From Caryophanon tenue (GTDB taxonomy: Bacteria; Bacillota; Bacilli; Bacillales_A; Planococcaceae): a stretch of 64,000 bases of DNA. The stretch spans positions 164,497-228,496 of the forward strand of contig NZ_MASJ01000023.1 in assembly GCF_001700315.1 (NCBI RefSeq). The letters run 5' to 3'. The notes beneath the pieces are model-generated. The model made no database searches, was not told where the DNA came from, and worked only from the letters and a program-made list of their open reading frames with translations. A program made the translations under genes and the position numbers. Below are positions 55,709-64,000 of the stretch, piece after piece (within the stretch, counting starts at the first letter, position 1; each line of letters begins with the position of its first letter).

Positions 55709-56887
55709 ATGAATGTGGAGGAAGTAATCGTAATTGGTGGCGGAATTGGTGGCTTAGCGGCAGCTTATGGTATCGCTAAGCTTGGCAAACGTGTCGCTGT
55801 ATTAGAGCAAGCAGAAAAATTTGGCGAAGTAGGTGCTGGTTTACAAGTAGCACCAAACGGTTTACGTGCATTAGATGAGCTTGGTGTATTAGAAGAGGTG
55901 TATAAGCTAGCAGTATTCCCACGTAAGCATGTGTTTATGGATGCATTAGCAGGTACAGCATTATCAGCGGTTGAGTTTGGCGATAAGTTTAAAGATAGCT
56001 TTGGCTATCCGTATATCGTGATTCATCGCTCAGATCTACACCATGTTTTATTAACGCATTGCCAGCAATTGCCGAACATTACGTTTTATACCGATCATAA
56101 AGTGGTGGACGTAAATGAAACACCGGACTATGTTGAGTTAACATGTGCAGGTGGCCAAGTATTGCGCGGCGAAGCAGTTGTCGGAGCAGATGGTATTCAC
56201 TCAGCAACGCGTAAATTATTTACGCAAGCTGGGCCAGTGCCATCAAAATATGTTGCTTACCGTTTCACTGTACCAATGGATGAAATGACGATTAACATCG
56301 ATTGGGATGAAAAATTAACATGGATTGGTCCTGGGATTCATCTTGTGCAGTACCCAGTACGCCATAAAAGTGTCATTAACCAAGTCGCTGTATTTAAAAG
56401 CTATCGCTATAACGAAGAAACAGATGATTGGGGCTCATTAGACGAACTACGTGAAATGTTCAAAGATTGTTGTCCAACAATTCAAGAATCACTAAAATTC
56501 GTTCAAGAAGGCTTCGTTTCAAAATTACATGATATTGAGCCATTGGAAAAATGGTCAACGAATCGTGTGACATTGCTGGGCGATAGTGCGCATGCGATGC
56601 TGCAATATTTAGCGCAAGGTGCATGCCAAGCATTAGAAGATGCCGCTTGTTTAGTGGATAAATTACGCGATGCTTCGAATGTAGCAGATGCTTTCCATGC
56701 CTACGAGCAAGAACGTATGCCACGTACAGCGCAAGTACAACGTGGTGCACGTCAATGGGGCGAAATTAAACACGCAGAAGATGATGTGACACGCTTATTA
56801 CGTGACACAATTATGTTAAACCGTCGCGCAGATGACTACACGTATTTAGAGTGGTTATATAAAGAACGAAAACCAGCGTCTGTGTAA
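55709..56887 (+). CDS. FAD-dependent aromatic hydroxylase (3-hydroxybenzoate 6-hydroxylase-like)
   Basis: A 392-residue class A flavoprotein monooxygenase. GGGIGGLAAAYGIAKLG (about 10-26) binds FAD, GADGIHSATRKL (about 156-167) is the DG motif, and LLGDSAHAM (about 287-295) the GD motif. The hydroxylation product in this context is probably gentisate; salicylate or 3-hydroxybenzoate are the likely substrates. ATG at 55709 is preceded by GAGGTGA. Confidence 0.88.
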   Translation: MNVEEVIVIGGGIGGLAAAYGIAKLGKRVAVLEQAEKFGEVGAGLQVAPNGLRALDELGVLEEVYKLAVFPRKHVFMDALAGTALSAVEFGDKFKDSFGYPYIVIHRSDLHHVLLTHCQQLPNITFYTDHKVVDVNETPDYVELTCAGGQVLRGEAVVGADGIHSATRKLFTQAGPVPSKYVAYRFTVPMDEMTINIDWDEKLTWIGPGIHLVQYPVRHKSVINQVAVFKSYRYNEETDDWGSLDELREMFKDCCPTIQESLKFVQEGFVSKLHDIEPLEKWSTNRVTLLGDSAHAMLQYLAQGACQALEDAACLVDKLRDASNVADAFHAYEQERMPRTAQVQRGARQWGEIKHAEDDVTRLLRDTIMLNRRADDYTYLEWLYKERKPASV

Positions 56888-56983
56888 CGCGTAGCACGAT
56901 CAATAAGCAAGGGGGCTATATTCTGTTACGTAGTGGAGGATATAGCTCCTTCTTTATTTTATGTACATGGAGGATGTGAGGAC

Positions 56984-58192
56984 ATGACAGTTCAAATGAA
57001 GCGAGGCGCACTTGATGGCATTCGCATATTAGATTTATCGACCGTTATTGCAGCACCATTTGGAGCGACATTGCTAGGTGATTTTGGCGCAGAGGTTATC
57101 AAAGTGGAGATGCCAGGCGTTGGAGACCCATTACGTAATTTAGGTCCGTACTATGAAGGGGAAGGCCTACGCTGGTCAGGTATTGCACGCAATAAAAAGT
57201 CATTAACGCTGGATTTACGACAAGAGCAAGGGAAAGAAATTTTAAAAGAACTTGTCAAAAAATCAGATGTTGTCATTGAAAATTTCCGTACGGGCACACT
57301 TGAAAAATGGGGCATTGGCTATGATGTGTTAAAAGAAGTGAATCCCGATTTAGTGATGGTACGTGTCACAGGCTATGGTCAAACAGGACCGTATGCACAT
57401 AAAGCAGGCTTTGGTACTCCGGCAACCGCGTTTAGTGGCTTTACGTATTTACACGGTTATGAGGACCGTCCACCGATTAGTCCATCGTTTTCATTAACAG
57501 ATTATGTGACGGGTATTTATGTAGCGTTTGCGACGATGACCGCATTATATTACCGCGATTGTCAAGATGGCGTTGGGCAATCAGTTGATGTGAGCCTATA
57601 TGAATCGATGTTCCGTATGATGGAGTTTTTAGTAACGGATTACGATCAAACCGGTCACATTAAACAACGTTCACCAGGGCTTAGTGGACACTCTGCACCT
57701 GCAGGGAACTTTTTAACAAAAGATGGAAGTTGGATTATTTTAGTCACAAGCTCTGATAAAACGTTTGAGCGTTTAGCGCATGCGATGGACCGAGCAGATA
57801 TGTTAACCGATCCACGCTACCATACAAACTCAGAGCGATTACAGCGTTTTGACGAAGTAAATGGTATTGTCGCAGATTGGGTGAAGACGAAAACAAAAGA
57901 CGAACTACAAAGCTATTTAGATGAATGTGGCGTACCAATGAGCCCTATTTATAGTATTGAAGATATTTTTAATGATCCACAATATCAAGCACGTGAAAAT
58001 ATTGTCGAAGTGGAGCACCCACGCTTAGGGAAAGTGAAAATTCCAGGCGTTGTGCCGAAGTTTTCAGAAACACCTGGCTCGATTCGCGAAATTGCGCCTG
58101 ATTTAGGGGATCATAACGAAGCGATTTTACATGGCTTACTTGGCTATAGCGTAGAAGAAATTGCGCAATTGAAAGAAAAAAATATTATTTAA
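56984..58192 (+). CDS. CaiB/BaiF-type (class III) CoA-transferase, copy 2
   Basis: A 402-residue protein. GIRILDLSTVIAAPFGATLL and LGDFGAEVIKVEMPG start the family fold. At the place of the catalytic Asp the sequence is AGFGTPATAFSG, with Gly instead of Asp; copy 1 has PGYDPLIQAYSG. It may use another residue, as some family members do, or act as a different transferase. The start is ATG at 56984 with GGAGGA before it. It sits beside HMG-CoA-lyase copy 2. Confidence 0.85.
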   Translation: MTVQMKRGALDGIRILDLSTVIAAPFGATLLGDFGAEVIKVEMPGVGDPLRNLGPYYEGEGLRWSGIARNKKSLTLDLRQEQGKEILKELVKKSDVVIENFRTGTLEKWGIGYDVLKEVNPDLVMVRVTGYGQTGPYAHKAGFGTPATAFSGFTYLHGYEDRPPISPSFSLTDYVTGIYVAFATMTALYYRDCQDGVGQSVDVSLYESMFRMMEFLVTDYDQTGHIKQRSPGLSGHSAPAGNFLTKDGSWIILVTSSDKTFERLAHAMDRADMLTDPRYHTNSERLQRFDEVNGIVADWVKTKTKDELQSYLDECGVPMSPIYSIEDIFNDPQYQARENIVEVEHPRLGKVKIPGVVPKFSETPGSIREIAPDLGDHNEAILHGLLGYSVEEIAQLKEKNII

Positions 58193-58206
58193 AGGAGCAT
58201 CACACT

Positions 58207-59145
58207 ATGACGAAAACAGCTGTTCATTTAACGGAAGTATGTCCACGTGATGGTTTCCAAAGCATTCGTGAATGGATTCCAACCGATGTCAAAGTCAAAA
58301 TTATAAATACGTTAATTGACTGTGGCTACAAGCAAATTGAAGTCACGTCTTTTGTGCATCCAAAAGCCATTCCACAGTTAAAGGATGCAGATGAAGTACT
58401 TGCACAAATTAAACGTCCACCTGGTGTGACATTCCGTGCACTTGTGCCAAATGTTCGTGGCTTAGAGCGTGCCATTCATGCAGGTGTACATAAAGCAAAG
58501 CTCATGTTATCTGCATCTGATTCGCACAGTATTAGTAATGCAAACTGTACGACAGAACAAGCACTTGCACAATTTGAGCCGTTAATTGAACGCGCAAAAG
58601 ACAGCGATATTGAAATTGCTGGCTCAATCTCGGTCGCATTTGGTTGCCCTTATGAAGGTGAAGTACCACTCGCGCGCTTAGTGATGATTTGCGAGCGCTA
58701 CGCAGCGTTTGGTATTGAAGAAGTGTCACTTGCGGATACGACAGGGATGGCCAATCCAACACAGATTAAAGAGACGGTTCGTGTGTTAAAGGCGCGTTTC
58801 CCGCAGCTTATTTTCACCTTGCATTTACATAACACGCGCGGCATGGCATTTGCGAATGCAGTAGCAGGTTATGAAGAAGGTATTCGTCATTTTGATAGCT
58901 CAACAGGTGGTTTAGGCGGCTGTCCGTATGCACCAGGAGCAAGCGGCAACATCGCATCTGAGGATTTAATTCATGGCTTTGAAGCGATGGGGATTCCAAC
59001 GAATGTATCGCTTGATGCCGTCATTCATGCGGGTGCAGTGATTCAAGAACAGCTACCAGCATACATTGATAGCTTTATTTTGAAAGCAGGAAAAAGCTCT
59101 GATTTATCAGCAACACCAACAGCGCAAGTAAAAGTAGAGTCGTAA
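58207..59145 (+). CDS. HMG-CoA-lyase-like aldolase, copy 2
   Basis: A 312-residue DRE-TIM barrel protein. LTEVCPRDGFQSIREWIP has the intact RDG-Q motif, IEVTSFVHPKAIPQL follows, and GGLGGCPYAPGASGNIASED near residue 236 contains the catalytic Cys loop. It differs clearly from copy 1, so it probably acts on another 3-hydroxyacyl-CoA (citramalyl-CoA or HMG-CoA are candidates). AAAGGAG lies before the start. Confidence 0.88.
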   Translation: MTKTAVHLTEVCPRDGFQSIREWIPTDVKVKIINTLIDCGYKQIEVTSFVHPKAIPQLKDADEVLAQIKRPPGVTFRALVPNVRGLERAIHAGVHKAKLMLSASDSHSISNANCTTEQALAQFEPLIERAKDSDIEIAGSISVAFGCPYEGEVPLARLVMICERYAAFGIEEVSLADTTGMANPTQIKETVRVLKARFPQLIFTLHLHNTRGMAFANAVAGYEEGIRHFDSSTGGLGGCPYAPGASGNIASEDLIHGFEAMGIPTNVSLDAVIHAGAVIQEQLPAYIDSFILKAGKSSDLSATPTAQVKVES

Positions 59146-59161
59146 GTAGGGGGCATACGCG

Positions 59162-61747
59162 ATGAAACAACAAACATTTGAAGCGATGCAGCTATACCGT
59201 TTACAATCGCTTGAACAAATAATCGGTGTGCCGCTTCACACATTACCGTATACGATTAAGATTGTGCTTGAATCACTGATGCGCAATGCACAAAAGTTGA
59301 AGCTAACAAATGAGCAATGTGAAGCGCTCATCAAGCAAGTAGCAACAGGCCAAAGCGTGGACATTCCCATTTTACCAACGCGTGTGATTATGCAGGATGC
59401 TTCCGGTGTTCCAGCGCTCGTTGATTTAGTCACGCTTCGTGAAACATTAGCGCATGATGGGGTTGATCCACAAAGTGTGAATCCTGTCATTCCGGTGGCG
59501 CTTGTCATTGACCATTCAGTCCAAGTAGATACATTCGGACATGCCCATGCCTTTTCTGAAAACTTAGCTGAGGAATATGCACGCAATGAAGAGCGTTATG
59601 CCTTTTTGAAATGGGCACAACAAGCTTTCGAAAACGTCGTCATTATTCCACCAGCAAACGGTATTATTCATCAAGTGAATATGGAATATTTAACGCATGT
59701 TGTGACCGAGCAACACGGAGTTGTACATCCGGAGCTTGTCATTGGCACAGATTCTCATACAACGATGGTCAATGCGCTTGGCGTACTTGGTTGGGGTGTA
59801 GGCGGAATTGAAGCAGAGGCTGCGATGATGGGCGTTGCAACAAGTATGGCACTTCCACAGGTTGTCGGCGTGAAGCTAATTGGGGAGCCACAAGTAGGTG
59901 TAACCGCAACAGATATTGCCCTTACAATTACTGAAACATTGCGTAATGAAAATGTCGTTGGGAAATTTGTGGAGTATTTTGGTGATTTAGCTCATTTTAG
60001 CATTCCAGACCGTGCAACAATTGCAAATATGGCTCCAGAATACGGTGCGACATGCGGCTTTTTCCCCGTAGATGATGAGACACTTCGTTTTTTACGCTTA
60101 AGCGGTAAAAAGGAAGAAGACGTCTTACGCGTCGAAACGTATTGTAAAGCACAAAGTTTATTTTATGACGCGACGAAGGAAGCACAGTATACGAAGGTAA
60201 TTACGATTGACGTTGCCGCGATTACACCAAGTATTGCCGGGCCAAAACGTCCGCAAGACCGCTTAGCGTTACGCGATGTAAAAGGTCAGTTTACGCATAC
60301 GACGAAACATGCGCAAGTACGTAATCGCACATTGGGAGATGGTTCGCTTGTGATTGCCGCGATTACAAGCTGTACGAATACTGCCAATCCATACAATATG
60401 ATGACGGCAGGTTTGCTCGCTAAAAAAGCAGTTGAATATGGCTTGACTGTAGATGCAACTATTCAAACAAGTTTAGCACCAGGTTCAAAAGTGGTGACGG
60501 ATTATTTAGCGAAAGCACAGTTGTTGCCGTATTTAGAAAAACTGGGCTTTTATGTTACGGGCTACGGATGCTCAGTATGTGTCGGGAACACAGGGGAGCT
60601 AGCAGAAGATGTACGCACGGCGATTGAGAAGCATCAGTTAACAGTAGCGGCTGTATTAAGTGGCAACCGTAACTTTGAAGGACGTATCCATCGCCTTGTA
60701 AAAGCAAATTATTTAGCGTCCCCACCACTTGTGATTGCGTATGCCTTAGCAGGGACAATGTATATTGATGTCACAACAGAACCGCTTGCTTACGCACAAG
60801 ACGGACGTCCGGTTTACTTAGCAGATATTTGGCCACAACATGAAGAAGTCGAGCGCTTAATATCACAAATAATTACGCCTGCTTTATTTGAAAAAGCATA
60901 TGCCAATGTGTTGACAGGCGATGCTACGTGGCAAGCTTTGCCATATGAAGCGACCCCAACATTTACATGGAATCGTCACTCTACGTACTTCAAGCCGTCA
61001 CCGTTCTTTAACTTGCAAGCGAATCGCTCGATAACAGATGCGCGTGTGCTGTTAAAGCTTGGTGATTCGATTACGACCGATCATATTTCACCTGTTGGGC
61101 ACATTGAACAAGATAGCGCAACAGGTCGTTATTTAGCGGAGCAAGGTGTGAGTTATCGAGACTTTAATTCATACGGCGCACGTCGCGGTAATTTTGAAGC
61201 GCTCGTGCGTGGTACGTTTGCGCATCCACGTCTACAAAATGCGCTTGTGGATAAACAAGGCGGCTACACACGCTATCTACCAACACATGACACGGTTGAT
61301 ATTTATGAAGCCGCAAAGCGCTATGAAGCACAACGTACACCTCTTATTATCATTGCCGGAAAAGAATATGGTACGGGAAGTGCGCGTGACTGGGCTGCGA
61401 AAGGTACAGCTCTTCTTGGTGTCAAAGCGGTTGTCGCCGAGAGCTTTGAACGCATCCATCGTAGCAATTTAGCAATGATGGGCGTAGTGCCCCTTCAATT
61501 TATTGACGGAGAGCATGCGGCCATGTATGCGTTAACAGGCGAAGAAACATATACAATTGAGTTGCCAGCAAGTCTTACCCCAAAACAACGTGTACACATG
61601 CATGTGACGCGTCCAACCGGGGAACAATTGACGATTGACGTCTATTTACGTTTAGATACACAACTTGAAATTGAGCTGTATCATAACGGAGGTATTTTTG
61701 AAACAATTTATCGCGCACGCAAGCAGCATGCGCTCGCAAACTCATAA
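59162..61747 (+). CDS. Aconitase-family hydratase (AcnA-like paralogue)
   Basis: An 861-residue fused aconitase. The Fe-S ligands are in SCTNTANPY (about 403) and GYGCSVCVGNTG (about 468). The swivel domain with SIT-TDHISPVGHI (about 642) and the active-site GKEYGTGSARDWAAKG (about 735-750) close the protein. Normal bacterial AcnA is about 890-910 residues, so this is slightly short. A second aconitase inside a degradation cluster suggests hydration of a special tricarboxylate or dicarboxylate. Confidence 0.9.
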   Translation: MKQQTFEAMQLYRLQSLEQIIGVPLHTLPYTIKIVLESLMRNAQKLKLTNEQCEALIKQVATGQSVDIPILPTRVIMQDASGVPALVDLVTLRETLAHDGVDPQSVNPVIPVALVIDHSVQVDTFGHAHAFSENLAEEYARNEERYAFLKWAQQAFENVVIIPPANGIIHQVNMEYLTHVVTEQHGVVHPELVIGTDSHTTMVNALGVLGWGVGGIEAEAAMMGVATSMALPQVVGVKLIGEPQVGVTATDIALTITETLRNENVVGKFVEYFGDLAHFSIPDRATIANMAPEYGATCGFFPVDDETLRFLRLSGKKEEDVLRVETYCKAQSLFYDATKEAQYTKVITIDVAAITPSIAGPKRPQDRLALRDVKGQFTHTTKHAQVRNRTLGDGSLVIAAITSCTNTANPYNMMTAGLLAKKAVEYGLTVDATIQTSLAPGSKVVTDYLAKAQLLPYLEKLGFYVTGYGCSVCVGNTGELAEDVRTAIEKHQLTVAAVLSGNRNFEGRIHRLVKANYLASPPLVIAYALAGTMYIDVTTEPLAYAQDGRPVYLADIWPQHEEVERLISQIITPALFEKAYANVLTGDATWQALPYEATPTFTWNRHSTYFKPSPFFNLQANRSITDARVLLKLGDSITTDHISPVGHIEQDSATGRYLAEQGVSYRDFNSYGARRGNFEALVRGTFAHPRLQNALVDKQGGYTRYLPTHDTVDIYEAAKRYEAQRTPLIIIAGKEYGTGSARDWAAKGTALLGVKAVVAESFERIHRSNLAMMGVVPLQFIDGEHAAMYALTGEETYTIELPASLTPKQRVHMHVTRPTGEQLTIDVYLRLDTQLEIELYHNGGIFETIYRARKQHALANS

Positions 61748-61765
61748 TCGAAATGAGGGATAGAG

Positions 61766-63229
61766 ATGGAACAATTAACACAGCAACAATTGACGAAGCA
61801 ATTTATTAATGGTGAATGGCGAGAAGGTGCAAGCAAGAAGACGATTACAAGCTATAACCCGTATACAGGAGAAGAGCTTATAACGATTCAAGCTGCAAAT
61901 GAACAAGATTTAGATGATGCGTACGCAGCGGCTGCCCGCGCTCAAAAAGTATGGGAACAGTCACCGCTCGTGGAAAAGAAACAACGCTTTGAACAATTAG
62001 TCGAAGTATTGCTAGAAAAACGCGAGCATATTACAAACTGGCTGATCGATGAGGCAGGAAGCACGAAGCTAAAAGCGAATGCCGAATTTGATTCATCGGT
62101 ACGTATGGTGAAAGAAGCAGCCAGCTTTTTAACGCGCATTACAGGTGAAATATTACCATCATATATACCAAATAAAGAAAACCGTATTTACCGTAATGCT
62201 AAAGGAGTTATCGGTGTTATCGGGCCGTGGAACTTCCCATTTTTACTAGCGATGCGTTCAATTGCGCCTGCCATTGCGACAGGAAATGGTGTTGTGATTA
62301 AGCCGGCTTCTGATACACCCGTGACATCAGGCTTATTATTTGGTGAAATTTTTGAAGCAGCAGGGTTCCCAACTGGTTTAGTCAATGTTATCGTCGGGCG
62401 TGGCTCAGAAATTGGCGATGCATTTGTCAAGCACCCCGTACCGAGTTTAATTTCATTTACAGGCTCTACAGAGGTAGGGCGTCGCATTGGCGAGTTAGCG
62501 GGCTATCATTTAAAAGATGTGGCGTTAGAGCTTGGTGGGAACAATGTAATGATTGTATTAAAGGATGCTAATATTGCACGCGCAGCACGTGCAGCTGCAT
62601 TTGGTTCTTTTATGCACCAAGGACAAATTTGTATGTCATTAAACCGTATTATTGTGGAAGCAGATGTGCACGATGAATTTGTCGATGCCTTTACAGCGAT
62701 TGTTCGTAGTTTTAAAGTCGGCAATCCACATGAAGCAGATACATTTATTGGGCCACTCATTAATCGTGAGCAAGTCGAGCGCATTTTAGCAGATGTACAA
62801 GCAAGTGTTGCGCTAGGTGCTACTGTTGAAGTGGAAGGAGCTGTAAAAGATTGTGTCCTTCCGCCAATCGTGTTAACGAATGTCACAAATGATATGCCAA
62901 TTGCCAAAGAAGAAGCATTTGGTCCGGTTGCAAGTATTATTAAAGCGAACGATGAAGCACATGCGCTGACGATTGCCAACGACTCTCCGTATGGCTTAAC
63001 AGGCTCTATTTTTACAGAAAATTTACATCACGGCGTAGAACTTGCTAAACAAATCAAAACGGGTATGGTGCACATTAATGACCAGTCTGTAAATGATGAG
63101 GCGCACGTTCCATTTGGTGGCGAAAAAGACTCGGGTGTTGGTCGCTTTAATGGAGAATGGGCGATTGAAAAGTTCACAACGGTAAAATGGATTGGCGTTC
63201 AAAATGGCTACCGTGAATATCCGATTTAA
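61766..63229 (+). CDS. NAD(P)-dependent aldehyde dehydrogenase (benzaldehyde/vanillin type)
   Basis: A 487-residue protein of the aldehyde dehydrogenase family. VIGPWNFPFLLAMRSIAPAI (about 152-171), FTGSTEVGRRIG (about 232-243), LELGGNN with the general base Glu (about 254-260) and the active-site Cys in HQGQICMSLNR (about 285-295) are visible. The sequence is closest to benzaldehyde and vanillin dehydrogenases. It is the last gene of the cluster and is followed by a terminator. Confidence 0.9.
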   Translation: MEQLTQQQLTKQFINGEWREGASKKTITSYNPYTGEELITIQAANEQDLDDAYAAAARAQKVWEQSPLVEKKQRFEQLVEVLLEKREHITNWLIDEAGSTKLKANAEFDSSVRMVKEAASFLTRITGEILPSYIPNKENRIYRNAKGVIGVIGPWNFPFLLAMRSIAPAIATGNGVVIKPASDTPVTSGLLFGEIFEAAGFPTGLVNVIVGRGSEIGDAFVKHPVPSLISFTGSTEVGRRIGELAGYHLKDVALELGGNNVMIVLKDANIARAARAAAFGSFMHQGQICMSLNRIIVEADVHDEFVDAFTAIVRSFKVGNPHEADTFIGPLINREQVERILADVQASVALGATVEVEGAVKDCVLPPIVLTNVTNDMPIAKEEAFGPVASIIKANDEAHALTIANDSPYGLTGSIFTENLHHGVELAKQIKTGMVHINDQSVNDEAHVPFGGEKDSGVGRFNGEWAIEKFTTVKWIGVQNGYREYPI

Positions 63230-63338
63230 AAGAACGAAAGCTTAACGACAACACATTGACAACAATAGAAGAAAAGTGTAATACATGTATTACAAAACAC
63301 TAAGAATAGATTTTTGAAAAACCCCTTATGAAAATACA

Positions 63339-63376
63339 AAAAAGCCACGGTGAATTTACTCTTCATCGTGGTTTTG
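63339..63376. terminator. Terminator of the catabolic cluster
   Basis: CCACGGTGAA and TTCATCGTGG form a stem around a short loop (63345-63371), with AAAAAG before and TTTTG after. It can act on both strands. Confidence 0.8.
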
Positions 63377-63740
63377 TTTGTACCGAACATGCGTATGAGT
63401 GATAAATGGCAATCAGGTAGTAATTGGATCGTACAAGAGGCTTTAACGATTTCCGCTGTGCTAAACGATATGGTCAGCCATTTAACAAACCGAATGAAAT
63501 CATCTCTCTATTGTTGTAACGTACGTTCAGTACTGGACTCTTTTGAGTGACTTAAACGTAAAGAACGTTTGTCTACTTAACAAGATGTCGAAGTACAGGT
63601 TCTAAGTGAACAGAAAATTCGCACTTAAAAATATTGTCAATGAAATAATTTTCACATAAAATGGAATGTGAGCGTAATAGATTTTGGGATAAACTAATGC
63701 AACTTTTAGTGTGCATATCGTTTGATATCCGTAAATCGCT
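63377..63740. other. Intergenic region, possible leader of the following array
   Basis: No gene was recognised. The last 180 bp are AT-rich and lie before the first copy of the type I-C-like repeat, in the leader position. No type I-C cas gene is in the window. Confidence 0.3.
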
Positions 63741-63980
63741 GTCTCGCTCCGCATAGGGCGAGTGGATTGAAATGGACAACTTCTACTTTAGGTACGATGC
63801 AGATTTATGTCTCGCTCTGCATAGGACGAGTGGATTGAAATGGACAACTTCTACTTTAGGTACGATGTAGATTTATGTCTCGCTCTGCATAGGGCGAGTG
63901 GAGAGATATGGACAGGATGTAATTTAGGTACGATGCAGATTTATGTCTCGCTCTGCATAGGGCGAGTGGATTGCGGTGGA
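63741..63980 (+). CRISPR. Short type I-C-like CRISPR tract with near-identical spacers
   Basis: A 33-bp repeat beginning GTCTCGCTC and ending GTGGATTGAAAT appears at 63741, 63809, 63877 (with changed end) and 63945 (broken). The stem CTCGCTC/GGGCGAG and the ATTGAAAT end fit type I-C. The 35-bp spacers at 63774-63808 and 63842-63876 differ by one base; the third (63910-63944) is a degraded version. Real arrays have different spacers, so this may be an unfinished or misassembled contig end. Confidence 0.6.
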
Positions 63981-64000
63981 GGGGGGGGGGGGGAGGGAGG
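63979..64000. other. Poly-G run at the window end, probable sequence artefact
   Basis: A G run follows a broken CRISPR repeat and reaches the end. Such runs are typical of dark-cycle errors in two-colour sequencing and of poor contig ends. Confidence 0.6.

Noticed and set aside
63350..63550. 66-residue frame after the aldehyde dehydrogenase
   Set aside because: It begins in the terminator hairpin and has no recognisable family. A decayed gene cannot be excluded, but nothing supports it.
1..64000. Insertion sequences, tRNA and rRNA genes
   Set aside because: Looked for transposase motifs, terminal inverted repeats of IS size and tRNA-like cloverleafs by eye; none was convincing.

Overview
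The window looks like DNA of a low-GC, Gram-positive Bacillales organism, most likely of the Planococcaceae/Caryophanaceae type (Lysinibacillus, Kurthia, Solibacillus, Caryophanon relatives). The reasons are strong AGGAGG-type ribosome binding sites, frequent TTG and GTG starts, a perfect ParB-type parS site of the Bacillus kind, an RRNPP-type regulator and menaquinone-type electron-transfer genes. The genus cannot be fixed from the sequence alone. No rRNA, tRNA or recognisable transposase was found. The last 20 or so bases are a low-complexity G run, so the right edge is probably a contig end.

Bases 1-6000 form a replicon-like module. Two divergent replication genes (a putative initiator on the minus strand and a PrimPol/RepB-type primase on the plus strand) flank about 950 bp of iteron DNA holding two repeat families. 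AT-rich stretches with TTGAYRTCAA palindromes lie on both sides, and a perfect parS sits inside a 40-bp palindrome. This is either the origin of a large plasmid or chromid, or an integrated plasmid.

Bases 6000-21500 are mixed housekeeping and accessory genes: a UPF0316 membrane protein, a chemoreceptor, a lipoprotein with a two-component system, an acetyl-CoA hydrolase/CoA-transferase, two transporters, a GNAT protein, an RRNPP-type HTH-TPR regulator, and a minus-strand operon of a 50-residue secreted peptide, an unknown protein and a Crp/Fnr-like regulator. A secreted 167-residue protein with a small membrane protein partner follows.

Bases 22000-31240 hold a complete type I-B (Tneap-like) CRISPR-Cas locus: cas6-cas8b-cas7-cas5-cas3-cas4-cas1-cas2 and an array of 15 repeats and 14 spacers. 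Next come an ABC-2-like permease with a TetR regulator, and an organosulfur scavenging operon (sfnG, a DszC/SfnB-like flavoprotein, ssuD).

Bases 37900-63230 are one large catabolic cluster. A divergent LysR gene faces nineteen co-directional genes: an EtfD-like ETF:quinone oxidoreductase, a ThDP enzyme, a tripartite tricarboxylate transporter (TctCBA), EtfBA, two CoA-transferase/HMG-CoA-lyase-like pairs, an acyl-CoA dehydrogenase, an enoyl-CoA hydratase, an MmgE/PrpD protein, a gentisate module (FAD hydroxylase, gentisate dioxygenase, FAH-family hydrolase), an aconitase paralogue and an aldehyde dehydrogenase. Read together, they import an organic acid, activate it with CoA, dehydrogenate and hydrate it, cleave it to acetyl-CoA plus an oxo-acid, and pass electrons through ETF and EtfD to menaquinone, with an aromatic branch through gentisate. 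The actual substrate is not visible in the sequence.

The window ends in a short type I-C-like CRISPR tract whose spacers are nearly identical.
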